Source of the DNA: Anaerolineaceae bacterium
GTDB taxonomy: Bacteria > Chloroflexota > Anaerolineae > Anaerolineales > Anaerolineaceae
Length of the DNA stretch: 64,000 nucleotides
Assembly: GCA_002702705.1 (NCBI GenBank)
Contig: PABH01000042.1
Span: 186,001 to 250,000, forward strand
Direction of reading: 5' to 3'
In this document: in pieces, positions 24,317 to 31,257 of the stretch
Layout: the number at the start of each line of letters is the position of its first letter
How positions within the stretch are numbered: position 1 is the first letter of the stretch
Notes under the pieces: model-generated
Seen by the model: only the letters and a program-made list of their open reading frames with translations
The model's database searches: none
Told to the model about the DNA's origin: nothing
Made by a program: the position numbers and the translations under genes

Positions 24317-24598
24317 TTATACGACCCGGCGTCCTCGAAAGATTAAACCGAGTAATGCCGTTAAAACTGCGGAACCAACGATGGACCAAACCAAAGGAAA
24401 TGCTTCACCTTGAATATTAATCACAAAGGGTTCAGGCAGTCCAAACTGTCTTGCAATCCACATTCCAAGGGCAGCGCCAATAAATCCAACCAAAATTGAG
24501 ACTAACCAACCTCCTAAGGAATATCCGGCGATGGCCTGGCCTAAGCTGCCTGCAATTGCCGCAATAATCAGCAGCAAAATAAAACCTAATAAACTCAT
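24317..24598 (-). CDS. GlsB/YeaQ/YmgE-family stress-response membrane protein
   Basis: A 93-residue protein with three membrane segments of the GlsB/YeaQ/YmgE (transglycosylase-associated) family. Gly-rich helices such as IAAIAGSLGQAIAG, GGWLVSILVGFIGAALGMWIA and SIVGSAVLTALLGLI are typical. The linker after the second helix (about 52-66) is longer than in the shortest members. Members are induced in stress; the molecular role is unknown. The ATG has GGAGG 5 bases upstream. Confidence 0.9.
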   Translation of the reverse strand: MSLLGFILLLIIAAIAGSLGQAIAGYSLGGWLVSILVGFIGAALGMWIARQFGLPEPFVINIQGEAFPLVWSIVGSAVLTALLGLIFRGRRVV

Positions 24599-24618
24599 CT
24601 TACCTCCATTATGTATGT

Positions 24619-24936
24619 CTATTTTTCCCTTTTTGGATTTTTGAAATCTTCAAACGGTTTTAATAGCTCCATTAACCGTTTCACTACCAACTGAACACCT
24701 TCATCTGTTTTATGCGTCTCAGTTTGTGCTTCCTCAACCACCGCACGTTTCTCTGCGCGTGAGGTCTCTTTTGGCACATCTTCAGCCCATAAAATTTCGG
24801 AAGCTGACGGCATATTAAGATCATGATATTGGCGCAAATGATGAACGATCTTTTTAACAACATCGCCCGTATTTTCTGCAGTTGCCACATATGAACAATT
24901 TTTTATGCCCAAATCTTGACAATTGATACTTACCAT
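24619..24936 (-). CDS. DUF1059-domain protein
   Basis: A 105-residue soluble protein. The first 55 residues match DUF1059: a Cys in INCQDLGIKNCSYVA, followed by a helix and the closing HHLRQYHD. The rest is a charged helical extension (about 60-105) not present in the minimal domain. The two cysteines at about 6 and 14 are in the usual places. Function is unknown. It lies 20 bases upstream of the GlsB-like gene on the same strand, so they probably share a transcript. Confidence 0.82.
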   Translation of the reverse strand: MVSINCQDLGIKNCSYVATAENTGDVVKKIVHHLRQYHDLNMPSASEILWAEDVPKETSRAEKRAVVEEAQTETHKTDEGVQLVVKRLMELLKPFEDFKNPKREK

Positions 24937-25009
24937 TCAAATATCCTTTTCTTTTCGTTGTTGTTTCCTCTTATCTAGAAGTTAATCTCTTAATATACTT
25001 TACAGAGAA

Positions 25010-25456
25010 TTAGTAATTTTCCTTTTTTATCGTGCGTACACTCCGGGATGCTGGCCGATAAAAGAGCAGCCAAACCAGCCGAACAATAATCCAGGCTAAC
25101 AGGGCATAAACCAAAATAGCGATAATAGAAGATATTTCCAGAACCATTCCTTCTGCTTGCGGTGTAACCGTCAAACCAGAAAAAGGCCATAGGAATATAT
25201 CCGTAAAACGGTAGATTAGATTTGCAAAAGGATTTGCCGGATTCGCAGCAATCAACTTTAAGACAACTCGAATGCCTATGAATGCTTCAATTACCCCGAA
25301 AAACAACCAAATCAACTGAGCAATACGACTGACCGTTACCCGTCGATTGGCATTTAAATCTTCTACCACTTGAGTTTGTTGTTGATACCCACTTTGTTGG
25401 CGAATATTTACATGTTCCTCACGGTCTAATTCATTTGGATTATTAATTTCAGTCAT
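25010..25456 (-). CDS. YggT-family membrane protein
   Basis: A 148-residue protein with a polar N-terminal part (about 1-42) and two or three membrane segments. LIWLFFGVIEAFIGIRVVLKLI and ANPFANLIYRFTDIFLWPF (about 75-93) are typical of YggT proteins, where the second block is the conserved amphipathic element. A third helix follows at about 105-130. The family is linked to membrane or osmotic homeostasis and, in some phyla, to cell division; no role can be fixed here. The ribosome-binding site TAGGAGGG is strong. Confidence 0.83.
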   Translation of the reverse strand: MTEINNPNELDREEHVNIRQQSGYQQQTQVVEDLNANRRVTVSRIAQLIWLFFGVIEAFIGIRVVLKLIAANPANPFANLIYRFTDIFLWPFSGLTVTPQAEGMVLEISSIIAILVYALLAWIIVRLVWLLFYRPASRSVRTIKKENY

Positions 25457-25538
25457 TTTATACCCTCCTAGGGGTTATTTTTATTTGCTCTGTTCCATAA
25501 TATGGATGGGCTATTTTGCCCAAGTCGAAATGTATACA

Positions 25539-25563
25539 ACCAAGGCAGAAATTCTGCCTTGGT
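25539..25563 (-). terminator. Hairpin after the DUF1328 gene
   Basis: Arms ACCAAGGCAGA (25539-25549) and TCTGCCTTGGT (25553-25563) form 11 bp with a 3-base loop. It lies 14 bases beyond the DUF1328 stop codon. The following minus-strand sequence is only weakly T-rich. Confidence 0.65.
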
Positions 25564-25576
25564 CAGTGGTGTTTTT

Positions 25577-25741
25577 TTATACTACTTTTCGTCTGCCGAA
25601 AATTAATGACAAAACAAACAGGACTAAAAAGACAAAAAACACAATCTTAGCAACACCGACAGCTGCACCAGCAATACCGGTAAAACCAAGTAAAGCAGCC
25701 ACTAAAGCAATGATTAATAAAGTAATACTTAAACCTAACAT
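25577..25741 (-). CDS. DUF1328-family small membrane protein
   Basis: A 54-residue protein read directly from the minus strand. It starts [20 protein letters not shown], continues through the conserved [20 protein letters not shown] and ends [11 protein letters not shown]. Two membrane helices joined by the Gly/Ala-rich [10 protein letters not shown] turn are the DUF1328 signature. A GGAG lies 8-9 bases before the ATG. Function is unknown. It is a typical companion of CsbD, GlsB and DUF3309 genes. A hairpin terminator follows at once. Confidence 0.9.
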   Translation of the reverse strand: MLGLSITLLIIALVAALLGFTGIAGAAVGVAKIVFFVFLVLFVLSLIFGRRKVV

Positions 25742-25822
25742 ATTGGGTCTCCTTCCATTGTTAGAAAAAATTTGTTTTTTCCCCTCAGCCTCATGGAAGC
25801 TGAGGGTTCAATTAAACTCGGG

Positions 25823-26188
25823 TTAGCTCCAATAAGGGCGATACCCGTAGTACTCATACACATCAACTAACCAGGCATGTTTGCTTGTATCTGGCCAGTT
25901 ATCTTTATCAAATCCGGGGGCATTTTTAAGTACTTCTTTATCAACACCCAGAATAATTTTTTCTTCAACACTATCAAAGGTTAATGCCTCAAATGGAATG
26001 GCAAACAATTTATCGCCCATACCTAAAAAACCGCCAAAAGATAAGACTGCGTAAGCAATCCGGCCGGAATTCAAGTCCACCATCAGCTCTTCGATTTTTC
26101 CCAAATTTTCCCCAGCTTCATTTTCGACCGATGTATTAATAATTGTCGTAGCCGATAAAAGTGAGGGGCTAGAAAAATTAGTATTCAT
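25823..26188 (-). CDS. PRC-barrel domain protein
   Basis: A 121-residue soluble protein with a PRC-barrel domain (about 12-85): INTSVENEAGENLGKIEELMVD, then GRIAYAVLSFGGFLGMGDKLFAIPF, and a segment resembling VDKEVLKNAPGFD. The C-terminal part is rich in Trp and Tyr (DVYEYYGYRPYW). PRC-barrel proteins of this kind are common among stress-induced genes; their partner is unknown. The ribosome-binding site AAGGAGG is strong, and a well-formed promoter lies upstream. It is the first gene of the minus-strand stress cluster. Confidence 0.88.
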   Translation of the reverse strand: MNTNFSSPSLLSATTIINTSVENEAGENLGKIEELMVDLNSGRIAYAVLSFGGFLGMGDKLFAIPFEALTFDSVEEKIILGVDKEVLKNAPGFDKDNWPDTSKHAWLVDVYEYYGYRPYWS

Positions 26189-26227
26189 TATTCCTCCTTA
26201 AAGGATCTTTTTTATTTTCGTAACTTA

Positions 26228-26256
26228 ATCATAGAATGAACAGTGTTTTTGCTCAA
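26228..26256 (-). promoter_or_regulatory. Sigma-70-type promoter for the PRC-barrel gene
   Basis: Minus strand: TTGAGC (26256-26251), a 17-base spacer and TATGAT (26233-26228). It lies 40 bases upstream of the ATG. The candidate operator at 26281-26294 lies 25 bases before the -35 element. Confidence 0.6.
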
Positions 26257-26280
26257 TCAGGAAGCAACCTATCTCACTCT

Positions 26281-26294
26281 TAGGGATTTCCCTA
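26281..26294. promoter_or_regulatory. Candidate palindromic operator TAGGGA-TT-TCCCTA
   Basis: A dyad with 6-base arms and a 2-base centre, followed by a second imperfect dyad CTAC-CCGTT-GTAG (26292-26304). It lies just upstream of the PRC-barrel promoter. Paired half-sites with a 2-base gap are the known style of NarL-family sites, and two NarL-type regulators are encoded nearby; the link is inference. Confidence 0.4.
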
Positions 26295-26485
26295 CCCGTT
26301 GTAGGTAATTTACTGATTTTTATGGCTCATATACTCATTTAATGACTTGTTTTTATTTTTTCTCCCCCCAAAATATTTGTTATCGCAAATAAAATTATGA
26401 TAGACTGATGAAATCAAATAGTGACAACTTTTTTTGTTCCTTTTCCCTTATCTATTACAAAATCCAATATACCAAAGAGAAAAAC

Positions 26486-27826
26486 ATGAAATTACCATCA
26501 AAGAAACGCTCCTTAGGTCAAACTTTTTTGTACAGTTCCGCTTCAGCAGGATTAAATATTCTCAGTATTACCGTATCTACCTGGATCTTGTATTTTTACG
26601 CTCCCCCAGCTGATAGCGGCAGAACAATTTACTTGCCTGTTGCGTTAGTGGGCGTCTTATTAACCATCGTTGGTTTATGGGATGCCTTTATTGACCCTTT
26701 TATCGGTCATTGGAGTGACAATCTGAAATCAAAATGGGGACGCCGCAAACCATTTTTACTATTTGGAGCCCCCGTGGTTGCTATCGCAGTGGTTTTAATC
26801 TGGCTTCCACCCCAAAACGGGAACACAGTCCAAAACGCACTCTATTTCATTTTTGTTACCCTCTTATTTTTTACCTCTTTCAGTTTGATCGGTATCCCCT
26901 ACGACGCTACCCTGCCAGAAATGGCGCCTGAGTCCAAAGACCGAGTCAAACTCAGTTTTTGGAAAAATATATTTGGCATCCTGGGGGTTCTTATTGGTTC
27001 TTTAGCTGCTGCACCGTTATTTGACAGTATTGGCCCGGTCGCAATGGGGATGGTTGTTGGCCTGGTTGCCATTATTACAATCTGGATTTCGTTGTTAGGT
27101 GTAAAAGAAAACAAACAATACATCCAAAAACCCCTTCCGGTTTGGGTAGGAATCAAAACAACCTTACAGAACAAACAGTTTTTACTGGTCTTTTTTTCCA
27201 CATTATTTATTCATATTACATACCAAATTTTATTAGCAAACCTTCCTTATTTTGTTACTCTGGTTATGAAATCAACAGAAGGCGAGGTTGCCATTTTTCA
27301 AGGTATTTTAATTCTCAGCATGGCTGCTACAGGGCCATTATGGGCAGCTTGGAATCAACGAAAATCTCAAAAAGAATTGTTAAACATTGCTATGATTGCC
27401 TTTTTGGTTGTATTATCTTTTGGATTTTTTATTGGGTATATTCCTGGCATTCCGCTTTTGGTGCAAGGTCTGGTTTTCATGGCTTTATGCGGAGCCAGTT
27501 TGGGTGGTTATCTCATTATCATTTACGCTTTAATGGGCAATGTGGTCGATTATGACCAACTCATTTCTAAACAACGTAGAGAAGCTATTTATTACGGCTC
27601 ATTTAGTCTTGCATTAGGCGTTGGTATCGCAATCGGCACCCTTATTCTGCCGCAAATTCTAAACCTGGGCGGTTTCACTCAGGACAACCCTATGGGTGTA
27701 CGTTTAGCGTTCCCCGTCATGGCAGTATTTGTTTTATGCGGTTTTTTGATTTTTCGCGGTTATAAATTGGGAGATACACCCAAAGAGACCCGAAAAAATA
27801 TGCAGCTGCATTCCAACAAACGGTAA
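26486..27826 (+). CDS. GPH-family (MFS_2) cation-coupled sugar/glycoside transporter
   Basis: A 446-residue transporter with about 12 membrane segments of the glycoside-pentoside-hexuronide:cation symporter family. The loop 2-3 signature DAFIDPFIGHWSDNLKSKWG with RRKPFLLFGAP following is diagnostic, and the segment after helix 10 with the acidic VVDYDQLISKQRREA (about 379-393) also fits. The frame extends upstream to an ATG at 26408, but those 26 residues are unlike the family, so I place the start at 26486. The substrate is unknown. The next gene, 6 bases downstream, encodes a ceramidase-like hydrolase, suggesting uptake of a compound connected with that enzyme. Confidence 0.85.
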   Translation: MKLPSKKRSLGQTFLYSSASAGLNILSITVSTWILYFYAPPADSGRTIYLPVALVGVLLTIVGLWDAFIDPFIGHWSDNLKSKWGRRKPFLLFGAPVVAIAVVLIWLPPQNGNTVQNALYFIFVTLLFFTSFSLIGIPYDATLPEMAPESKDRVKLSFWKNIFGILGVLIGSLAAAPLFDSIGPVAMGMVVGLVAIITIWISLLGVKENKQYIQKPLPVWVGIKTTLQNKQFLLVFFSTLFIHITYQILLANLPYFVTLVMKSTEGEVAIFQGILILSMAATGPLWAAWNQRKSQKELLNIAMIAFLVVLSFGFFIGYIPGIPLLVQGLVFMALCGASLGGYLIIIYALMGNVVDYDQLISKQRREAIYYGSFSLALGVGIAIGTLILPQILNLGGFTQDNPMGVRLAFPVMAVFVLCGFLIFRGYKLGDTPKETRKNMQLHSNKR

Positions 27827-27832
27827 ATACAA

Positions 27833-29149
27833 ATGGATAGGGAAACTTTAAAAGCTGGAATAGCACGTGAAATTATTTCCCCACCAAAGGGAATCTATCA
27901 GATCGGTTATGGTGATCGTGTACACGGTAACAAAGGAATTCACGACGATTTGACAGCTACCTGTTTATTTTTAACCAATGAAACAGTTTCTTTGGCCTGG
28001 GTGGCAGTGGATATGCTTTGTTTGAATGAATATATTGTTGACCAAATTCAAAATATCGTAGGCTCTGATATTACGGTTTTGATAAGCTGCTCACATACCC
28101 ATTCTGGGCCGATTGCTTATGCGGATTCTTCTTCACCAAAAAATAATCGTGAATATATCCAATTTTTAATCAATCAAATCGTGAAATGTATTCAAGATGC
28201 ACAGTCCACACAAGTCAAAGCTGCATTAACCTGGGCGGAAGGAAAAGCTGAAATTGCCGTAAACCGGCGTGAAAAAAAAGCAGATGGAACCGTAGAGATC
28301 GGGATTAATCCGGACGGACCAATTGATCAAAGTTTATATACCTTAAGTGTCTTTAATGAAAAACAAGAACGCCTGGCAACTTTGGTAAATTTTGCTGCAC
28401 ACGGCACGGTTCAGGGGCCAAAGAACTTGTTAATTTCTGGTGATTGGATGGGTGCTATGCGGCAAAGCTTGGAAAAGACGCTGGATAGCCCCGTTTTATT
28501 TATTCAAGGGGCGACAGCAGATTTAAATCCACATCACGCCTGGGAAGCAGATGAAATATCTTGGTTAAGTGTAAAAAACCAGGGCCAACAAGTCGCGGAA
28601 CAAGTATTATCTGCCATTGAAAAAAAATTTGAATTTTCTAATCTGCCCTTCAATCTCTCTCAAACGGAAATCTGGATACCGCTAGAAACAAAAGTAAAAA
28701 GCAAAACACCTCCAAAAACATATCGCAAAGAAGTTGTTAAAATGGGGGGTTTACCACGCTGGTTATCCTTCATGACAGATTATTTACTCAACAAACGTTA
28801 TCCATGGCGTTCTCGAATTGAGGCGGCAAATGGATATTGGAGTATTCCACTGCGAATTACCGCGGTTCAAATTGGTCAAATTGGTGTTATTGCTTTAAAT
28901 GCAGAAACATTCACACAAATTGGATTAACCATCAAAGAAAAATCTCCATTTACATTTACGATCCTCGCCAGTGTCAGTAATGGCTGTATTGGATACTTGC
29001 CAACAGCAGAGGCACACCAAGAGGGAGGATACGAAGTTGATTTAGCTCCTTATTCATACCGTTATCCCGGCAGGTTAAATAAAAATGCCGCAGACCAGGT
29101 AATTCAAACCAGCTGCGACATCTTACAATTCTTAAAGAATTTAAATTAA
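27833..29149 (+). CDS. Neutral/alkaline ceramidase-like hydrolase
   Basis: A 438-residue protein resembling the N-terminal catalytic domain of neutral/alkaline non-lysosomal ceramidases. It opens with LKAGIAREIISPPKG, then has the predicted metal-binding SCSHTHSGP (about 85-93), HGTVQGP (about 188-194) with another His, and GDWMGAMRQSLE. True neutral ceramidases are larger (about 650-750 aa) and secreted; this one has no signal peptide and lacks the C-terminal domain. The substrate may be an amide other than ceramide. It lies 6 bases after the GPH transporter gene and overlaps the convergent sixA-like gene by 4 bases. Confidence 0.8.
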   Translation: MDRETLKAGIAREIISPPKGIYQIGYGDRVHGNKGIHDDLTATCLFLTNETVSLAWVAVDMLCLNEYIVDQIQNIVGSDITVLISCSHTHSGPIAYADSSSPKNNREYIQFLINQIVKCIQDAQSTQVKAALTWAEGKAEIAVNRREKKADGTVEIGINPDGPIDQSLYTLSVFNEKQERLATLVNFAAHGTVQGPKNLLISGDWMGAMRQSLEKTLDSPVLFIQGATADLNPHHAWEADEISWLSVKNQGQQVAEQVLSAIEKKFEFSNLPFNLSQTEIWIPLETKVKSKTPPKTYRKEVVKMGGLPRWLSFMTDYLLNKRYPWRSRIEAANGYWSIPLRITAVQIGQIGVIALNAETFTQIGLTIKEKSPFTFTILASVSNGCIGYLPTAEAHQEGGYEVDLAPYSYRYPGRLNKNAADQVIQTSCDILQFLKNLN

Positions 29150-29646
29150 TCCTTTTTTCGAAATTCAGCCGGGGTCCACAAATTTGCCAGTTCCCCTTCT
29201 GTTTCCGCGTTTAATTCCGACCATTTATTAATCGGCAATACAATCACTGCGATCGCTCCGGTAGGCAAGGCATCAATCTTATCCCCCAAAATTTGAGTTA
29301 ATGATTCCAAACCGGGGTTATGACCAATGATCAACAATTTATCAATATCGTCATTAACCGAATTGATTTTATCAATTATCGTATCGGGTTCTGCCATATA
29401 AAGCACATCTTTAACTTTGGCTTTACCATCAAATTTTAATGAATCCAGTAAGATTTCCAAAGTTTCTGTAGCCCGGATTGCAGAAGAAGAATAGATTAAA
29501 TCCGGAATCAAATCTTTCTTCTTTAATTGCTTAGCCATTAAAACCGTGTCTTTACGTCCCTTTTTCTTTAATGGACGTTCATGATCTGCCAGATCCGTGT
29601 TTTTCCAACTGGATTTGGCGTGTCTCATCAGCAACAACGTTTTCAT
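29146..29646 (-). CDS. sixA: SixA-like histidine phosphatase
   Basis: A 166-residue protein of the histidine phosphatase superfamily, SixA type. The catalytic His9 lies in LLLMRHAKSSW, a strongly SixA-like start. DHERPLKKKG (about 21-30), SSSAIRATETL (about 53-63) and the second His in IGHNPGLESL (about 108-117) complete the active site. SixA removes phosphate from phosphohistidine, for example on HPt or PTS proteins. The target here is unknown. The start has a strong AGGAGAG. It shares its last four bases with the convergent ceramidase-like gene. Confidence 0.88.
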   Translation of the reverse strand: MKTLLLMRHAKSSWKNTDLADHERPLKKKGRKDTVLMAKQLKKKDLIPDLIYSSSAIRATETLEILLDSLKFDGKAKVKDVLYMAEPDTIIDKINSVNDDIDKLLIIGHNPGLESLTQILGDKIDALPTGAIAVIVLPINKWSELNAETEGELANLWTPAEFRKKD

Positions 29647-29878
29647 CTGCTCTCCTAAAAAAAATAATTGGTAAATAATCGATGAATTCAGTATAACATA
29701 ACTTGTTTTCCGAACAATATTTTTAACACAATGTTAACTATTGGAACTTTATCACTTTCCACATCAAATTTTCAACAATCAAAACCTGATTGATGGCCAT
29801 TTTTTAAATGGTAGTAAGCAGTAAACTCAATTTGATTTTCCCGCTGTAATTGTATTTTTATGTAAATATCAATTATTT

Positions 29879-29983
29879 GTAACTGCTCAGAGCAACGTTC
29901 TCTTCCCGTTGGTGAAATTTACGTTAACTCTGTCAAAAGTCCTCCCAACGGGAGGGATACTTCTGGACAGACTGAGCAGTTAC
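29879..29983. mobile_element. 105-bp non-autonomous element (MITE) with IS66-like ends
   Basis: Perfect 12-bp terminal inverted repeats, GTAACTGCTCAG (29879-29890) and CTGAGCAGTTAC (29972-29983), are flanked by an 8-bp direct repeat AATTATTT (29871-29878 and 29984-29991), which is the expected target duplication. An inner inverted repeat TCCCGTTGG (29904-29912) / CCAACGGGA (29945-29953) lies inside. There is no coding capacity. IS66-family elements are known to begin with GTAA and to make 8-bp duplications, so an IS66-type transposase probably mobilised it in trans. Confidence 0.82.
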
Positions 29984-30064
29984 AATTATTTTTAATTTTC
30001 CTAAACAAAAATAAAGAATTATTAATTATTTTTTATATATTTTCAATTTTTTTAATATTTACTA

Positions 30065-30092
30065 TTGACAAATTGATATTTAATGCTATTAT
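30065..30092 (+). promoter_or_regulatory. Strong promoter of the DUF2089 operon
   Basis: Perfect TTGACA (30065-30070), a 16-base spacer and TATTAT (30087-30092), with an extended TGC just before the -10 hexamer. It lies 50 bases before the first small reading frame. Confidence 0.75.
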
Positions 30093-30141
30093 ATATTCAC
30101 AAACAACAATTAAGGTTTAATTTAATTAAAGGCGGTGCAGA

Positions 30142-30324
30142 ATGTTTATTAATGTCGGTATGAAAACAAACAATATTCAACAAGATAAACTTCACACGAT
30201 TTTAAAACGAAACGATAACAAAGAAAAAAATACTTCCTCAGCAAACCTGGGGCAGGAAGAAAAAAAACAATCACCCAAAAAAGCGATTAAATTCGTACAC
30301 CTGATTGGAATCATTATCTTTTAA
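30142..30324 (+). CDS. Small basic protein of unknown function, possibly a leader
   Basis: A 60-residue frame with AAAGGCGG about 8 bases before the ATG, placed between the strong promoter and the DUF2089 gene. The protein is Lys/Asn-rich (about 10-48) and ends in a short hydrophobic HLIGIIIF. I recognise no family. The position and the ribosome-binding site favour translation. The composition, however, is simply that of AT-rich DNA, so it could also be a chance frame in a leader. Confidence 0.4.
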   Translation: MFINVGMKTNNIQQDKLHTILKRNDNKEKNTSSANLGQEEKKQSPKKAIKFVHLIGIIIF

Positions 30325-30336
30325 CACGGAGGAATT

Positions 30337-30729
30337 ATGAACAAACTACCAAGTTATTGCCCTATATGCCAAAGCACTATGGAAGTTACCCGTGTCTATT
30401 GTGCTCACTGCGATACTACGATTGATGGTCATTTCGCACCAAGCGCCAATCCATTTGCGGTTTTAAATAAAGAACAGATGCATTTTTTGATGACCTTTAT
30501 CCGCTGTGAAGGACGCTTCAATCGCATGGAGGAGGAATTAAACTTATCCTACCCAACATTGCGTAACCGCCTGCAAGAAATTCTTAAGGCGCTTGGTTTT
30601 GAACCTAAGGCAGACGATGTTAAATTAAGTGCAGAAGAACGGATGCAGATTCTGGATCTATTAGCAAAAGGTGAAATTTCAGCAGAAGAAGCACAAAATC
30701 AATTATCTGGTAATACCAAATCCGATTGA
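30337..30729 (+). CDS. DUF2089-domain zinc-ribbon/HTH protein
   Basis: A 130-residue predicted regulator. An N-terminal zinc ribbon has two Cys pairs, CPIC (about 8-11) and CAHC (about 22-25). A helix-turn-helix-like part follows: EQMHFLMTFIRCEGRFNRMEEELNLSYPTLRNRLQEIL (about 46-83, written as overlapping helices). The C-terminal LSAEERMQILDLLAKGEISAEEA (about 95-117) is a short SHOCT-like helical hairpin, repeated in the next gene. DUF2089 proteins are thought to be transcription regulators, often next to SHOCT-like or adhesin-like genes. The ribosome-binding site GGAGG is strong. Confidence 0.88.
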   Translation: MNKLPSYCPICQSTMEVTRVYCAHCDTTIDGHFAPSANPFAVLNKEQMHFLMTFIRCEGRFNRMEEELNLSYPTLRNRLQEILKALGFEPKADDVKLSAEERMQILDLLAKGEISAEEAQNQLSGNTKSD

Positions 30730-30746
30730 AAGGAGAAAAAAATACA

Positions 30747-31145
30747 ATGACATCCAATGAAGAACGATTAAAAATTTTACAAATGTTGCAGGACGGAACC
30801 ATCAATGCAGATCAAGCAGCAAAACTCTTGGAAACCCTGGGTTCAGCTTCAAAAAGCCCAGAAGCTCCTTTACCACCTCAGCCACCTTTTCCTACCGGTA
30901 ATCGCGGCGGAAAATATTTTAGAGTACGTGTTACAGACACCGATACCGGTAAAACAAGAGTAAACGTTCGTTTACCAGTCGGTTTGGTGGGAGCAGGCAT
31001 AAAAATGGGCATGAAATTTGCCCCTGAAATCGAAGGCATTGATGCCCAGGTTTTACAAAATTTCCTTGAAAGTGGAGAAATTGGTCAAATCGTCGATGTT
31101 TATGATGATGAAGATGGCGAACACGTCGAAGTATTTATTGAATAA
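30747..31145 (+). CDS. SHOCT-like domain protein paired with DUF2089
   Basis: A 132-residue protein. Residues 1-30 (SNEERLKILQMLQDGTINADQAAKLLETL) form the same helical hairpin seen at the end of the preceding DUF2089 protein. A Pro-rich linker (about 38-52) then leads to a strand-rich part with YFRVRVTDTDTGKTRVNVRLP and a closing acidic DVYDDEDGEHVEVFIE. I chose the ATG at 30747, with AAAGGAG 11 bases upstream. A TTG 21 bases earlier keeps the frame but would overlap the preceding stop. The shared hairpin suggests the two proteins interact or sense together; this is inference. Confidence 0.8.
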   Translation: MTSNEERLKILQMLQDGTINADQAAKLLETLGSASKSPEAPLPPQPPFPTGNRGGKYFRVRVTDTDTGKTRVNVRLPVGLVGAGIKMGMKFAPEIEGIDAQVLQNFLESGEIGQIVDVYDDEDGEHVEVFIE

Positions 31146-31257
31146 AATTCTCATCTTTTACTAAAATTTTATATACCAAAATCATTGCCACGTTCTACAA
31201 GCAGGAGAAGAAACTGGCTCTCTTTTCCTGCTTTTATTATTAATAGGAGTTTTACCC

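Larger units (their letters stand above)
29647..30141. other. Long intergenic region upstream of the DUF2089 operon
   Basis: About 495 AT-rich bases between the divergent sixA-like and DUF2089-operon genes. It contains the 105-bp mobile element and, about 75 bases further on, a strong promoter for the operon. I see no ORF with a credible start in it. Confidence 0.6.

Noticed and set aside
29879-29983. Reading the 105-bp inverted-repeat element as a plain terminator
   Set aside because: The perfect ends are flanked by an exact 8-bp direct duplication and no T-tract follows, which fits a transposed element better.
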